Shown here one piece after another: positions 17,267 through 25,987 of a stretch of DNA of 64,000 nt. How positions within the stretch are numbered: position 1 is the first letter of the stretch; each line of letters starts with the position of its first letter. Source of the stretch: Jeongeupia sp. USM3 (GTDB lineage Bacteria > Pseudomonadota > Gammaproteobacteria > Burkholderiales > Chitinibacteraceae); assembly GCF_001808185.1 (NCBI RefSeq), contig NZ_CP017668.1, forward strand, positions 2,480,001 to 2,544,000. The letters are read 5' to 3'. Below the pieces are notes generated by a model. It saw nothing but the letters and a program-made list of their open reading frames with translations, made no database searches and had not been told where the DNA came from. The translations under genes were made by a program, and so were the position numbers.

Positions 17267-17713
17267 TCAGCGCCGCGCCAGCCGCTCGCGCACGTAGTGT
17301 TCGACGTCGGCGACGTCGATGCGGTCGCCGGCCGGCAGCTCGGCCAGATCGACGCCGAGCCGCGCCGCCAGCCGCGCAGCGGCGGTCGAGACGGTCAGCC
17401 AGTCGGTGTCGGGCGTGTCCGCGGCCACCGTGCCGGCCGGCGGGAACAGCCAGCCGGTCGGCGCCTCGACGATGTCCATCAGCGCGACCAGTTCGCCGGG
17501 CTGGACCGGGTCGCCGACGGCGACGGTGAAGCAGGCCAGCGTGCCGGCGTCCGGTGCGCCGACATGCCGCTCGCTGCCGTCGCCTTGCCGCAGCGTCAGC
17601 AGTACCGCGTCGGCGTCGACGTGCGCACCGGGGCTCGCGCACAGTGCGGCGACGGTCGCCGGGTCGTCGAAGTCCGGTGCGCAGATCAGATGGGTCGTGC
17701 TCTCGGTGCTCAT
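17267..17713 (-). CDS. Orphan protein with degenerate lipoyl-like and E3-binding-like domains
   Basis: A 148-residue protein that I read as an E2-like fragment without a catalytic domain. Residues about 8-80 follow the lipoyl-domain pattern (APDFDDPATVAALCASPGAHVD, then GTLACFTVAVGDPVQPGELVALMD), but the lysine hairpin is replaced by LRQGDGSERHV, so it cannot be lipoylated in the usual way. The C-terminal ~45 residues (STAAARLAARLGVDLAEL ... RIDVADVEHYVRERL) resemble the peripheral-subunit (E3)-binding domain of 2-oxoacid dehydrogenases. The ATG at 17713 is used. It is convergent with aroG and divergent from the pta-ackA pair. No dehydrogenase genes are nearby. Domain assignment is by eye and moderately sure. 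Confidence 0.6.
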   Translation of the reverse strand: MSTESTTHLICAPDFDDPATVAALCASPGAHVDADAVLLTLRQGDGSERHVGAPDAGTLACFTVAVGDPVQPGELVALMDIVEAPTGWLFPPAGTVAADTPDTDWLTVSTAAARLAARLGVDLAELPAGDRIDVADVEHYVRERLARR

Positions 17714-17883
17714 GGTGGGAATATCTACGCGGCCGGACCCCGGCAGCCCTTGATCTGGGCCAAGATGGGTCAATGGTTCTGTCATTAACGTGGGCGACGG
17801 ATCAATTGTAATTGCAGTGCAACAACGACCTTTCTACGATGTGGGCATATTCGCATTCCCACCCCGCCAGACAGGATAGCCCG

Positions 17884-19227
17884 ATGACCCAGGAAAACAT
17901 CCTCTTCGACGATATCGAGCCCGGCATGCGCTACACGCGCACGCACGTGGTCAAGCCCGGCGATCTTACCCTGTTCGCGCTGATCGCCGGTTCGCGCGAG
18001 ATCGGCGGCAGGCTGCAGGCGCCGGCGATCGGTGCGTTCTCGCTGCTGTCGTCGACGGCGACGAATTTCTTTCCCGGCAACGGTTCGATCCTGGCCGGGC
18101 ATTCGATGCAGTCGTTCGGCTGGATCCGCGACGGCGACACGCTGTCGATTTCGCTGACGGTGCAGGAAAAGGATCCGGCTAGCCGGCAGGTCGTGGTCGA
18201 TTGCCGCTGCGAGAACCAGGACGGCGAGGTGATCGCGTCGGGGCCGATCACGCTGATTCCGCCGACGGTGAGGCGCGAAAACCGCTTCGACGAACCGCCA
18301 CAACTTACATTGCGCCAGTACCACGTCTTCAGTAATCTGCGCGCCCGTGCCGCCGAGCTGCCGCCGGTGCCGACCGCCGTGGCGCATCCGACCGACGACG
18401 CCTCGTTGCGTGGCGCGCTCGAGGCGTACGAAGCGGGGCTGATCACGCCCATCCTCGTCGGTCCGGAAGCGAAGATCCGCGCCGTGGCCGACCACGAGGG
18501 GCTGGACGTTGCCGGCCTGCGCATCGTCGATACCGAGCACAGCGTCGCCTCGGCCGAAGCCGCCGTCGCGCTGTGCCGCAGCGGCGAGGCGCAGGCGCTG
18601 ATGAAGGGCAAGCTGCACACCGACGAGCTGATGCGCGCGGTGATGGCCAAGGAAGGGCTGCGTGCCGGCAAGCGCGTGTCGCACGTCTACGTGATGGACG
18701 TGCCGGCGTACGGCCGGCCGCTGCTGGTCAGCGACGTGGCGATCAACATCGCGCCGGATCTGGGTGCCAAGGTCGACATCACGCAGAACGCGATCAACCT
18801 CGCGCACGTGCTGGGCATAGAGCGGCCCAAGGTCGCGCTGCTGTCGGCGGTCGAGACGGTCTACGACAAGATGCCGTCGACGCTCGATGCGGCGCTGCTG
18901 TGCAAGATGGCCGACCGCGGCCAGATCACCGGCGCGGTGCTCGACGGGCCGCTGGCGTTCGACAACGCCGTCTCGAAGCTGGCGGCGCAGGCCAAGGGCA
19001 TCGAGTCGCCGGTCGCCGGCGAGGCCGACGTGCTGATCGTGCCCGATATCGAGGCCGGCAACATGCTGGCCAAGCTGATGATTTATTTCGCCGGGGCCGA
19101 AGCCGCCGGCATCGTGCTGGGAGCGCGCGTTCCGATCGTGCTGACCAGCCGTGCCGACGATGTGAAGTCCCGTCTTGCCTCTGCCGCCGTCATGGCGCTG
19201 GTGGCGCATGCCAAAGGAAGCCATTAA
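17884..19227 (+). CDS. Bifunctional MaoC-like hydratase / phosphate acetyl(butyryl)transferase
   Basis: A fusion of 447 residues. Residues about 1-135 form a MaoC hot-dog domain (FDDIEPGMRYTRTHVV, SREIGG) and about 145-447 a phosphate acetyl/butyryl transferase domain (PTAVAHPTDDASLRGALEAYEAGLI, LMKGKLHTDELMRAVM, RVSHVYVMDVP, VPDIEAGNMLAKL). The transferase interconverts acyl-CoA and acyl phosphate. The hydratase-like part lacks a clear (R)-hydratase catalytic motif that I can verify. The ATG at 17884 is preferred over the frame start at 17812. AckA begins at the very next base after the stop, forming an acetyl-CoA to acetate pathway. Confidence 0.92.
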   Translation: MTQENILFDDIEPGMRYTRTHVVKPGDLTLFALIAGSREIGGRLQAPAIGAFSLLSSTATNFFPGNGSILAGHSMQSFGWIRDGDTLSISLTVQEKDPASRQVVVDCRCENQDGEVIASGPITLIPPTVRRENRFDEPPQLTLRQYHVFSNLRARAAELPPVPTAVAHPTDDASLRGALEAYEAGLITPILVGPEAKIRAVADHEGLDVAGLRIVDTEHSVASAEAAVALCRSGEAQALMKGKLHTDELMRAVMAKEGLRAGKRVSHVYVMDVPAYGRPLLVSDVAINIAPDLGAKVDITQNAINLAHVLGIERPKVALLSAVETVYDKMPSTLDAALLCKMADRGQITGAVLDGPLAFDNAVSKLAAQAKGIESPVAGEADVLIVPDIEAGNMLAKLMIYFAGAEAAGIVLGARVPIVLTSRADDVKSRLASAAVMALVAHAKGSH

Positions 19228-20421
19228 ATGAACGATCTTCTCCTCGTCATCAATGCAGGTTCGTCGAGCATCAAGTTCTCGCTGTTCGAAAACTCGCCGG
19301 CCGACCCGGTGCTGCTGTACAAGGGCCAGATGGAAGGCATCTACGTGACGCCGCACTTCACCGCTAAGGATGCGGCCGACAAGAAGCTCGTCGACGAAGA
19401 CCTGCCGGCCGACCTGCCCAAGAGCCATGACACCTCGCTGCGCCACATCCTCAAGTGGCTGGAGACCGTGACCGCCGGCCGCAAGATCGGCGTGATCGGC
19501 CACCGCGTCGTCCACGGCGGCACGCGTTTCTCCAAGCCGGAACTGGTGACGCCGGAAGTGATCGCCGAACTGGAGAAGCTGATCCCGCTGGCGCCGCTGC
19601 ACGAGCCGCACAACATCACCCCGATCAAGATCATGGCCGAACTGCTGCCGAACGTGCCGCAGGTCGTCTGCTTCGACACCGCCTTCCACGCCGGCCAGCC
19701 CGAGCTGAACCAGCTGTACGCGCTGCCGTACGAGTTCTCGGTCAAGGAAGGCATCCGCCGCTACGGTTTCCACGGTCTGTCGTACGACTACATCGCCAGC
19801 GTGCTGCCGCAGGTCGATACCAAGGCGGCCGAAGGCCGCACTGTCGTCGCCCACCTTGGCAACGGTTCGTCGATGGCCGCGCTGCAGGCGTGCAAGGGCA
19901 TCGCGTCGACGATGGGCTTCACGGCGCTCGAAGGGCTGCCGATGGGCACGCGCACCGGTTCGATCGACGCCGGCGTCGTGCTGCACCTGATCAACCATCT
20001 GAAGATGGACGCCAAGCAGATCGAAGACCTGCTGTACAAGCAATCGGGCCTGCTGGGCCTGTCGGGCATCTCGAGCGACATGCGCGACCTGGAAAACAGC
20101 GGCACCGACCGCGCCAAGCTGGCGATCGCCTACTTCGTCAGCAAGGTTGCGCGTGAGGCGGCATCGCTCGCCGCCGCGCTCGAGGGCTTCGACGCGCTGG
20201 TGTTCACCGCCGGCATCGGCGAGAACGGCGCCGACGTGCGTCTTGCCGTCTGCCGCCAGCTGCGCTGGCTCGGCGTCGAGATCGACGAGGCCGCCAACAA
20301 GATCCGCTCGGGCGAACCGCGCCGGATCTCGCTGCCGGACAGCAAGGTCGCCGTCTACGTGATCCCGACCAACGAGGAACTGGTGATCGCCCGCGCCTCG
20401 CGCGCCTGCATCGCCGGCTGA
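19228..20421 (+). CDS. ackA: Acetate kinase AckA
   Basis: Converts acetyl phosphate and ADP to acetate and ATP, completing the overflow/assimilation pathway with the transferase just upstream. 397 residues, normal length. Signatures: VINAGSSSIKFSL at the start, GHRVVHGG, CFDTAFH, RRYGFHGLSY, VAHLGNGSS, GLPMGTRTGSIDAG and FTAGIGENG. The ATG abuts the upstream TAA with AAGGAAG as ribosome site inside the previous gene. A terminator follows about 20 bases after the stop. Confidence 0.97.
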   Translation: MNDLLLVINAGSSSIKFSLFENSPADPVLLYKGQMEGIYVTPHFTAKDAADKKLVDEDLPADLPKSHDTSLRHILKWLETVTAGRKIGVIGHRVVHGGTRFSKPELVTPEVIAELEKLIPLAPLHEPHNITPIKIMAELLPNVPQVVCFDTAFHAGQPELNQLYALPYEFSVKEGIRRYGFHGLSYDYIASVLPQVDTKAAEGRTVVAHLGNGSSMAALQACKGIASTMGFTALEGLPMGTRTGSIDAGVVLHLINHLKMDAKQIEDLLYKQSGLLGLSGISSDMRDLENSGTDRAKLAIAYFVSKVAREAASLAAALEGFDALVFTAGIGENGADVRLAVCRQLRWLGVEIDEAANKIRSGEPRRISLPDSKVAVYVIPTNEELVIARASRACIAG

Positions 20422-20439
20422 CCGGCATCGCAGCACACG

Positions 20440-20466
20440 GCCGGCGACGCGTTCGCCGGCTTTTTT
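20440..20466 (+). terminator. Terminator of the pta-ackA operon
   Basis: GCCGGCGA and TCGCCGGC pair (8 bp) around a 5-base loop and are followed by TTTTTT. Confidence 0.9.
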
Positions 20467-20636
20467 GCGCTTGCGGGTTTCATCGTGATTACATCATTGC
20501 CCGCCACACTGACCGCAGGCTGGTCGCATCCCTGCGGACTGTCGCGGCAACTCCCCTTAAACTGGGAACAAAGCCCGGCCGCACACGGTCTGGTGAAGCC
20601 CGCGCCCACGGCGCCGCAAAACAACAAGGAGAGACC

Positions 20637-21380
20637 ATGGAAAACGAAATCGTCATCGACAGCGCGCCCGAAGCACGCCGCCTGCCCGTCGGCCAGGGCT
20701 GGCGCTGGATCGTCGACGCCGCGCAGCTGTTCCGTGCCAACTGGCTGCAGTGGCTGCTGATCTCGCTGGTCTTCGTCGTCATCGTCATGGGCCTGTCGCT
20801 GTTGCCCTTCGTCAATGTCGTCTCGACCGTGCTGACGCCGGTGCTGCTCGGCGGCTTGATGTGGGCGGCGCAGGGGGCAAGGGAAGGACGGACGCCCGAG
20901 ATCGGCGACGTCTTCGCCGGCTTCCGCCAGCGCCCGCGCGAGCTGCTGCGTGTCGGCCTGTATTACCTGATCGGCGTGATGATCGTCGCGCTGCTGCTGG
21001 TGGCGCTGCTCTATGTGTTCGGCCTGACCGAAACCTTCGAGGCGTGGCGCAATGCCAAGACGCTGACCGACCAGCCCGAGATCGGCGGCACCGGCTGGCT
21101 GGTCGTGCTGCTCGGGCTGATCGGCATGCTCGTCGTCTACAGCAGCTATTTCTTCGCCCCGGCGCTGGTGATGCTGCACGGCATCCCGGCCGGCGAAGCG
21201 ATGAAGCTGTCGCTGGTCGGCTTCTGGCGCAACTGGCAGCCGGTGCTGCTGGCGTCGGCCATCCTCACCGGGCTGGCGATCGTCGCGATGATCCCGATGA
21301 TGCTCGGGCTGATCGTGCTGATACCGGTCGTGCTGCTGACCAATTACACCGCCTACGCCGACGTGTTCGAAACGCGCTGA
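20637..21380 (+). CDS. BPSS1780-like multi-pass membrane protein
   Basis: A 247-residue inner-membrane protein with a soluble N-terminus (MENEIVIDSAPEARRLPVGQGWRWI), then about six membrane helices, with LFRANWLQWLLISLVFVVIV as the first. This layout and the RANPxxW/RANW-type entry to the first helix match the BPSS1780 family found mainly in betaproteobacteria; its function is unknown. An AAGGAG ribosome site precedes the ATG. The dgkA start lies 19 bases downstream. The 170-base region upstream, after the ackA terminator, contains a CCGCAGG/CCTGCGG dyad. Confidence 0.72.
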   Translation: MENEIVIDSAPEARRLPVGQGWRWIVDAAQLFRANWLQWLLISLVFVVIVMGLSLLPFVNVVSTVLTPVLLGGLMWAAQGAREGRTPEIGDVFAGFRQRPRELLRVGLYYLIGVMIVALLLVALLYVFGLTETFEAWRNAKTLTDQPEIGGTGWLVVLLGLIGMLVVYSSYFFAPALVMLHGIPAGEAMKLSLVGFWRNWQPVLLASAILTGLAIVAMIPMMLGLIVLIPVVLLTNYTAYADVFETR

Positions 21381-21399
21381 TCGCTTGCTGGAGCAGGGA

Positions 21400-21774
21400 A
21401 TGAAGGAAAGTCCGTTCAAGGGGAAGCGCGGGTTTTCGCGCGTGGTCAACGCGCTCGGCTACTCGCTCGACGGCCTCGGCGCCGGCTGGCGCAACGAGGC
21501 GGCGTTCCGGCAGGTGTCGATGCTGGCGGTGGCCGGCATCGTCGCCGCCTTCGCGCTGCCGCTGCCGGCATGGGCGCGCGCGGTCGTCGTCGGCAGCCAT
21601 GTGCTGACGGTGATCGTCGAACTGCTCAACTCGGCGATCGAGGCCGCCGTCGACCACACTTCGCTTGAAAAGCACCATCTGGCCAAGCGCGCCAAGGATC
21701 TGGGCAGCGCGGCGCAGCTCGTCTGCCTGGTCAACCTGGCCTTGATGTGGGGGCTGGCGCTGTTCGGTCGCTGA
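21400..21774 (+). CDS. dgkA: Diacylglycerol kinase DgkA
   Basis: Small integral membrane kinase that recycles diacylglycerol, produced by membrane-derived oligosaccharide and LPS modification, into phosphatidic acid. From the ATG at 21400 (GGAG upstream; the frame is open from a TTG at 21385) it has 124 residues. It has the expected N-terminal amphipathic region, three membrane helices, and the active-site block LLNSAIEAAVDHTSLEKHHLAKRAKDLGSAAQ. Confidence 0.95.
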   Translation: MKESPFKGKRGFSRVVNALGYSLDGLGAGWRNEAAFRQVSMLAVAGIVAAFALPLPAWARAVVVGSHVLTVIVELLNSAIEAAVDHTSLEKHHLAKRAKDLGSAAQLVCLVNLALMWGLALFGR

Positions 21775-21831
21775 TTTTTTACTGACGACCGATGAAATGG
21801 ATACACTGCGCGCTTTTGCCCGGAGCGCGTC

Positions 21832-22170
21832 GTGTATTCGAGCACTTTCATTTTCGAAAAGCAGCAGTACGACGCCGAGTTCGACCGGCTCGACCCGCTG
21901 ATCGCAGCGGCAGCGCGCGCACACCCGGACTTCGCCGGCGAGGAGTACTGGGAAAATCCGTACAACGGTCGCACGTGCGTCGTCTACTACTGGCACGCGT
22001 TGGGCGGCTTGCAGGCGCTGATGCGCGATCCGCAGCACATCGAGGCCAAACGCCAGTACCGGCGCTGGTACAGGGGATTTCAGGTCGTGATCGCCGAGGT
22101 GGTTCGCGCCTATGGCGATGGCCATTTTGCCGACCATCCGGCCGCAATCATGAACCCCTTGCCGGCCTAG
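21832..22170 (+). CDS. Antibiotic-biosynthesis-monooxygenase-like (ABM fold) small protein
   Basis: A 112-residue protein beginning at GTG 21832 with GGAG upstream. The pattern FIFEKQQYDAEFDRLDPLI ... GEEYWENPYNGRTCVVYYWHALGGLQALMRDPQHIEAKRQYRRWYRGFQVVIAEVVRAYG resembles dimeric ABM/haem-degrading-like ferredoxin-fold proteins: an aromatic-rich first strand, the EYW..P block, and a helix with DPxHxxAK. Substrate is unknown. It lies 57 bases after dgkA on the same strand. Confidence 0.65.
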   Translation: MYSSTFIFEKQQYDAEFDRLDPLIAAAARAHPDFAGEEYWENPYNGRTCVVYYWHALGGLQALMRDPQHIEAKRQYRRWYRGFQVVIAEVVRAYGDGHFADHPAAIMNPLPA

Positions 22171-22191
22171 GGCCTGCGAACGCAGCCGGTC

Positions 22192-22605
22192 CTAGCGGTC
22201 GAGCCTGCGCAAGTCCTGCTCGATGTCTTGCAGCAGGATGTTCAGCGCGGCGTCCGAGATCAGCACCTCGGCCAGGCACAGCAGCAGGGAGAGCACCATC
22301 AGTGCCAGGCTGGCGATGAACAGGAATTGCGCCGGCCCGGCGTGGCCGAAGAACACCAGCACCATCGAGACGATGCACGACAACAGGCTGACGACGCCGA
22401 AGGCCTGCATGCCGCGGATCAGCGCAACGCGGCGACGGAAGTTGCCGATCTGGCGCAGGTTGTTGACGTGCGGATTGCGCCGGTGGGTGTCGTAAAGCTG
22501 GCGGATGATCGTCGACAGCGCGAGGAAGCGGTTGGTGTACGCGAGCATCAGCAGCGAAATCGCCGGGAACAGCAGCGACGGCGTCGCCAGACTCAGTTCA
22601 TCCAT
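22192..22605 (-). CDS. DUF2721-family membrane protein
   Basis: A 137-residue protein with three membrane helices: one near the N-terminus (PSLLFPAISLLMLAYTNRFLAL), a basic cytoplasmic stretch (DTHRRNPHVNNLRQIGNFRRR), and two near the C-terminus. The arrangement R.R...I...L matches the DUF2721 family, of unknown function. The ATG at 22605 directly abuts the stop of the response-regulator gene, so the two are cotranscribed. Confidence 0.75.
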   Translation of the reverse strand: MDELSLATPSLLFPAISLLMLAYTNRFLALSTIIRQLYDTHRRNPHVNNLRQIGNFRRRVALIRGMQAFGVVSLLSCIVSMVLVFFGHAGPAQFLFIASLALMVLSLLLCLAEVLISDAALNILLQDIEQDLRRLDR

Positions 22606-23355
22606 CTACTTCTTGAAGTCCTTGATCACGTGCTGCTGGCGCCGGCTGACCGCGAGCCGCTCGGGCAGGTCCTTGAGCACCGCGACCCAGTGCGTTTCGC
22701 CGCCGTTCGACGCCGCGCGCTCGAAACCGGCGAGGGCGTCGGTCGCGATCAGGCAGTTGCGGTGGATGCGGACGAACTGGCTGCCGAATTCTTCCTCGAG
22801 CCGGGTCAGCGAGTCCTCGAGCAGGTATTCGCGCTCGCGGGTCTTGAGCGTGATGTATTTCTGCTCGGCCTTCAGGTAGCGCGCGTCGGACACCGGGATC
22901 AGGTGCAGCCGGCCGCGTTCGGTGACGCTGAAGTGGCTGCGCGCGTGCGACGACGGCGCCGCTTCGCTGCGCGCCTGCCGCGCCTGGTCGACACGCTTGA
23001 GCGCCTCGATCAGCCGCTCGCGGCGGATCGGCTTGAGCAGGTAGTCGATTGCGCGGACCTCGAACGCGGCGACGCCGTATTCCTCGAACGCCGTCGCGAA
23101 GATCACCGCCGGTGGATGCTCCTGCGACTGCAGCTCGCGGGCCAGCTCGATCCCGCTCATCTGCGGCATCTGGATGTCGATGATGGCGGCGTCTGCGTCG
23201 GCGTCGGTCAGCTGGCTCAGCGCGGACATGCCGTTGGTGGCGGTGCCGACGATCTCGTGCGGGCACTCGTCTGCACAGTCGACCAGCACGTCCTGCAATC
23301 GGCGCAGGGCCGGCAGTTCGTCATCGACGAGAAAAAGGCGCAGCGGCGTCGTCAT
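22606..23355 (-). CDS. LytTR-family response regulator (AlgR-like)
   Basis: Response regulator of 249 residues. The N-terminal receiver (about 1-125) has the acidic pair DDE near the start, the phosphorylated aspartate in AAIIDIQMPQMSG, and the conserved lysine in DYLLKPI. The C-terminal LytTR DNA-binding domain (about 145-249) includes YLKAEQKYITLKTREREYLLEDSL and FVRIHRNCLIA. It overlaps the upstream sensor kinase gene by 35 bases. Family members such as AlgR control alginate, pili or twitching; the targets here are not visible. Confidence 0.93.
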   Translation of the reverse strand: MTTPLRLFLVDDELPALRRLQDVLVDCADECPHEIVGTATNGMSALSQLTDADADAAIIDIQMPQMSGIELARELQSQEHPPAVIFATAFEEYGVAAFEVRAIDYLLKPIRRERLIEALKRVDQARQARSEAAPSSHARSHFSVTERGRLHLIPVSDARYLKAEQKYITLKTREREYLLEDSLTRLEEEFGSQFVRIHRNCLIATDALAGFERAASNGGETHWVAVLKDLPERLAVSRRQQHVIKDFKK

Positions 23356-24355
23356 GCAAAATCTCCCGGTAGGGCAGCAAGATGTGTACTTGATAATAGT
23401 CGCTGCCGGCTTCGGTCGTGAGGCTGGCCTCGGTATCGAAGTGCAGCAGCAGTCGTTCGCGTATGTTTTCCAGCGCCATGCCGTTGCCTTCGCGCACGCG
23501 CACCGTGTTGCCGGGCAAGGCGTTGCGGACGATCAGGTGGACGCGTTCGCGCGTCTGGGTGATGCGGATCTGGATCGGCGGCGGTTCGAGCAGGGGCTCG
23601 ACCCCATAATAGATGGCGTTTTCGAGCAGTGGCTGCAACACCAGCGGCGGCACTGCGGCATTCTCGGGCATGTCGTCGATCTGCCAGTCGACCTGCAGCC
23701 GGTTGCCGAGGCGGATCATCTCGATGTTCAGGTAGCGCTCGGCGACCTCGACCTCGCTGACCAGCCGCGCCAGCTTGCGGTTGTCCTTCATCACCACGCG
23801 GAACAGGTCGGCGATGTCCTGCAGCGCCTCTTCGGCCTTGGCCGGTTCGTAGCGGATCAGCGACAGTACCGCGTTGAGGCTGTTGAAAAAGAAGTGCGGC
23901 CGGATGCGCGCCTGCAGTGCCGACAGCCGCGCCTCGGCCAGTCGCGGCACCAGCGCGCGGTGGCGCATTTGCAACAGCCACAGAAAGCCCAGCGTCGACA
24001 GCAGGATCATCAGCTCGGGGGCGAACTGCGCGTTCGGCTGCGACTGGATCGGCATCAGCAGCGCACGGCCGATCCAGCCGCAGCCGACCGTCACGGCACA
24101 GACGATGGATACGCCGAGCCGGTACGGCAGCCGCGCCAGCGTCGGCGCCAGCCCGGCGAGGATCGCCAGCGACGGCAGCAGCACCAGCTCGACCCAGATC
24201 GCCGAATTGGCGACGCGCATGCTCCAGTGCGTCCAGCGCGGCAGGTCGGCCAGTGTGTGCAGCAGCAGCAGCAGGTGCGAGTAGACGAGGGCGTGCAACA
24301 TCACGCTGGGCGAGCGGAAGTCGGGCAACTCGTCGATGACGGTTTGGGCGCTCAC
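23321..24355 (-). CDS. LytS/AlgZ-type sensor histidine kinase
   Basis: Membrane sensor kinase paired with the LytTR regulator. About 344 residues from a GTG at 24355; a TTG at 24385 or the ATG at 24301 are alternatives. I favour keeping ELPDFRSPSVML because AlgZ-like proteins start with an equivalent LPDF block. About four membrane helices (residues 15-140) are followed by the His-kinase domain: ALQARIRPHFFFNSLNAVLSLIR with the phospho-accepting histidine, then the ATPase part LQPLLENAIYYG and REGNGMALENIRERL. Confidence 0.9.
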   Translation of the reverse strand: MSAQTVIDELPDFRSPSVMLHALVYSHLLLLLHTLADLPRWTHWSMRVANSAIWVELVLLPSLAILAGLAPTLARLPYRLGVSIVCAVTVGCGWIGRALLMPIQSQPNAQFAPELMILLSTLGFLWLLQMRHRALVPRLAEARLSALQARIRPHFFFNSLNAVLSLIRYEPAKAEEALQDIADLFRVVMKDNRKLARLVSEVEVAERYLNIEMIRLGNRLQVDWQIDDMPENAAVPPLVLQPLLENAIYYGVEPLLEPPPIQIRITQTRERVHLIVRNALPGNTVRVREGNGMALENIRERLLLHFDTEASLTTEAGSDYYQVHILLPYREILHDDAAAPFSRR

Positions 24356-24493
24356 AAGGACTTGGCACGGGCACGAAAGCTTCAACTATAACGAAACCCG
24401 CCGTTCGTCGGTTTTTTGCCTGCTTTGCGGTCGGCCTGTACCGCTCGTCGGTCGAATCCGCGCGAAATCCTGTAGCCATTCCGGAATGTTCCG

Positions 24494-25987
24494 ATGTCGA
24501 TTGCCCTGATCCACAGCCGTGCGCTGCTCGGCCTTGCTGCGCAGCCGGTCACCGTCGAAGTCCACCTCGCCAACGGCTTGCCGGCGTGCACCCTGGTCGG
24601 CCTGCCCGACGCCGAGGTCCGCGAGGCGCGCGAGCGCGTGCGTGCGGCCCTGAGCGTCGCCGGTTTCGAATTTCCGGCGCGGCGGATCACCGTCAACCTG
24701 GCGCCGGCCGACCTGCCGAAGTCGTCGGGCCAGTTCGACCTGCCGATCGCGATCGGCCTGCTCGCCGCCAGCGGGCAGATCCCGGCCGAGCGGCTGGCCG
24801 GTTACGAGTTCGCCGGCGAACTCGGCCTGGCCGGCGACCTGCGGCCGGTGCGCGGCGCGCTGGCGCTGGCCCGTGCGGCGGCGCAGGCCGGGCGGACGCT
24901 GATCGTACCGGCGGGCTGCGCGGGCGAGGCCGCGCTGTATCCGGGGGCGACCGTGCTCGCCGCCGAACACCTGCTGCAGGTGTGCCGCCATTTCGCGACC
25001 GGCGAGGCGCTGGCGCCGGCCGTCGCCGTGCAGGCCGTTGCCGCCGAGCCACAGCCCGACCTGGTCGACGTCCGCGGCCAGGTGCAGGCGCGCCGCGCGC
25101 TCGAGATCGCCGCGGCCGGCCGGCATTCGCTGCTGCTGGTCGGCCCGCCCGGTACCGGCAAGTCGATGCTGGCGCAGCGCCTGCCCGGCCTGCTGCCGGC
25201 CTTGGACGCCGACGAGGCGATCGACATCGCCGCGGTGCAATCGCTGTCGCGGTCGGGCTTCGACGTCCGCCGTTTCGGGCTGAGGCCGTTCCGCAGCCCG
25301 CACCACACTTCGTCGCCGGTGGCGCTGGTCGGCGGCGGCAGCGTGCCGCAGCCCGGCGAAATCTCGCTGGCGCACCACGGCGTGCTGTTCATGGACGAAC
25401 TGCCCGAGTTCGACCGCAAGGTGCTCGAGGTGCTGCGCGAACCGCTCGAAACCGGCGAGGTCCACATCGCCCGGGCCGCGCATTCGGCGTGTTTTCCGGC
25501 GCGCTTCCAGCTCGTTGCGGCGATGAACCCGTGCCCTTGCGGCTATCTGGGCCATCCGCAGAAGGCGTGCCGCTGCACCCCGGAACAGCTGGCGCGCTAC
25601 CGCGGCCGGCTGTCCGGGCCGCTGCTGGACCGGATCGACCTGATCGTCGAGGTGCCGGCGCTGCCCGACACGGCCTTGCTGGCGGCGCCCGACGGCGAGG
25701 CCAGCGAGGTGGTGCGCGGCCGTACCGATCGCGCCTACCGGCGCGCGGCGGCCCGGCAGGGCAAGGCGAATGCGGCGCTGGCCGGCAAGGACATCGACGT
25801 CCATTGCGCGATGGACGAGGCGGGCCGCGCGATGCTGCAGGCGGCGCTGAGCCGGCTCAAGCTGTCGGCGCGGGCCTTCCACCGGGTGCTGCGGGTGGCG
25901 CGGACGATCGCCGACCTCGCCGGTGCCGAGACAATCGCGGCGGCACACATTGCCGAGGCGGTGCAGTACCGGCGCGGCTTAGGATGA
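24494..25987 (+). CDS. comM: YifB/ComM-family AAA+ ATPase (Mg-chelatase-like)
   Basis: A 497-residue ATPase. In naturally competent bacteria ComM is a hexameric helicase that promotes branch migration during integration of transformed DNA. An N-terminal Lon-like domain (MSIALIHSRALLGLAAQPVTVEVHLANGLP) precedes the ATPase with Walker A VGPPGTGKS, Walker B GVLFMDELPEF and the sensor LVAAMNPCPCG, and a C-terminal Mg-chelatase-associated domain (LSARAFHRVLRVARTIADL). The last 9 bases overlap the converging truncated-hemoglobin-like gene. No other competence genes are in the window. Confidence 0.95.
   Translation: MSIALIHSRALLGLAAQPVTVEVHLANGLPACTLVGLPDAEVREARERVRAALSVAGFEFPARRITVNLAPADLPKSSGQFDLPIAIGLLAASGQIPAERLAGYEFAGELGLAGDLRPVRGALALARAAAQAGRTLIVPAGCAGEAALYPGATVLAAEHLLQVCRHFATGEALAPAVAVQAVAAEPQPDLVDVRGQVQARRALEIAAAGRHSLLLVGPPGTGKSMLAQRLPGLLPALDADEAIDIAAVQSLSRSGFDVRRFGLRPFRSPHHTSSPVALVGGGSVPQPGEISLAHHGVLFMDELPEFDRKVLEVLREPLETGEVHIARAAHSACFPARFQLVAAMNPCPCGYLGHPQKACRCTPEQLARYRGRLSGPLLDRIDLIVEVPALPDTALLAAPDGEASEVVRGRTDRAYRRAAARQGKANAALAGKDIDVHCAMDEAGRAMLQAALSRLKLSARAFHRVLRVARTIADLAGAETIAAAHIAEAVQYRRGLG

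Noticed and set aside
17785..20436. Minus-strand open frame of 883 codons opposite pta-ackA
   Set aside because: It is antisense to two well-recognised enzymes; the translation is arginine/histidine-rich without domain motifs. It is a GC-driven shadow frame.
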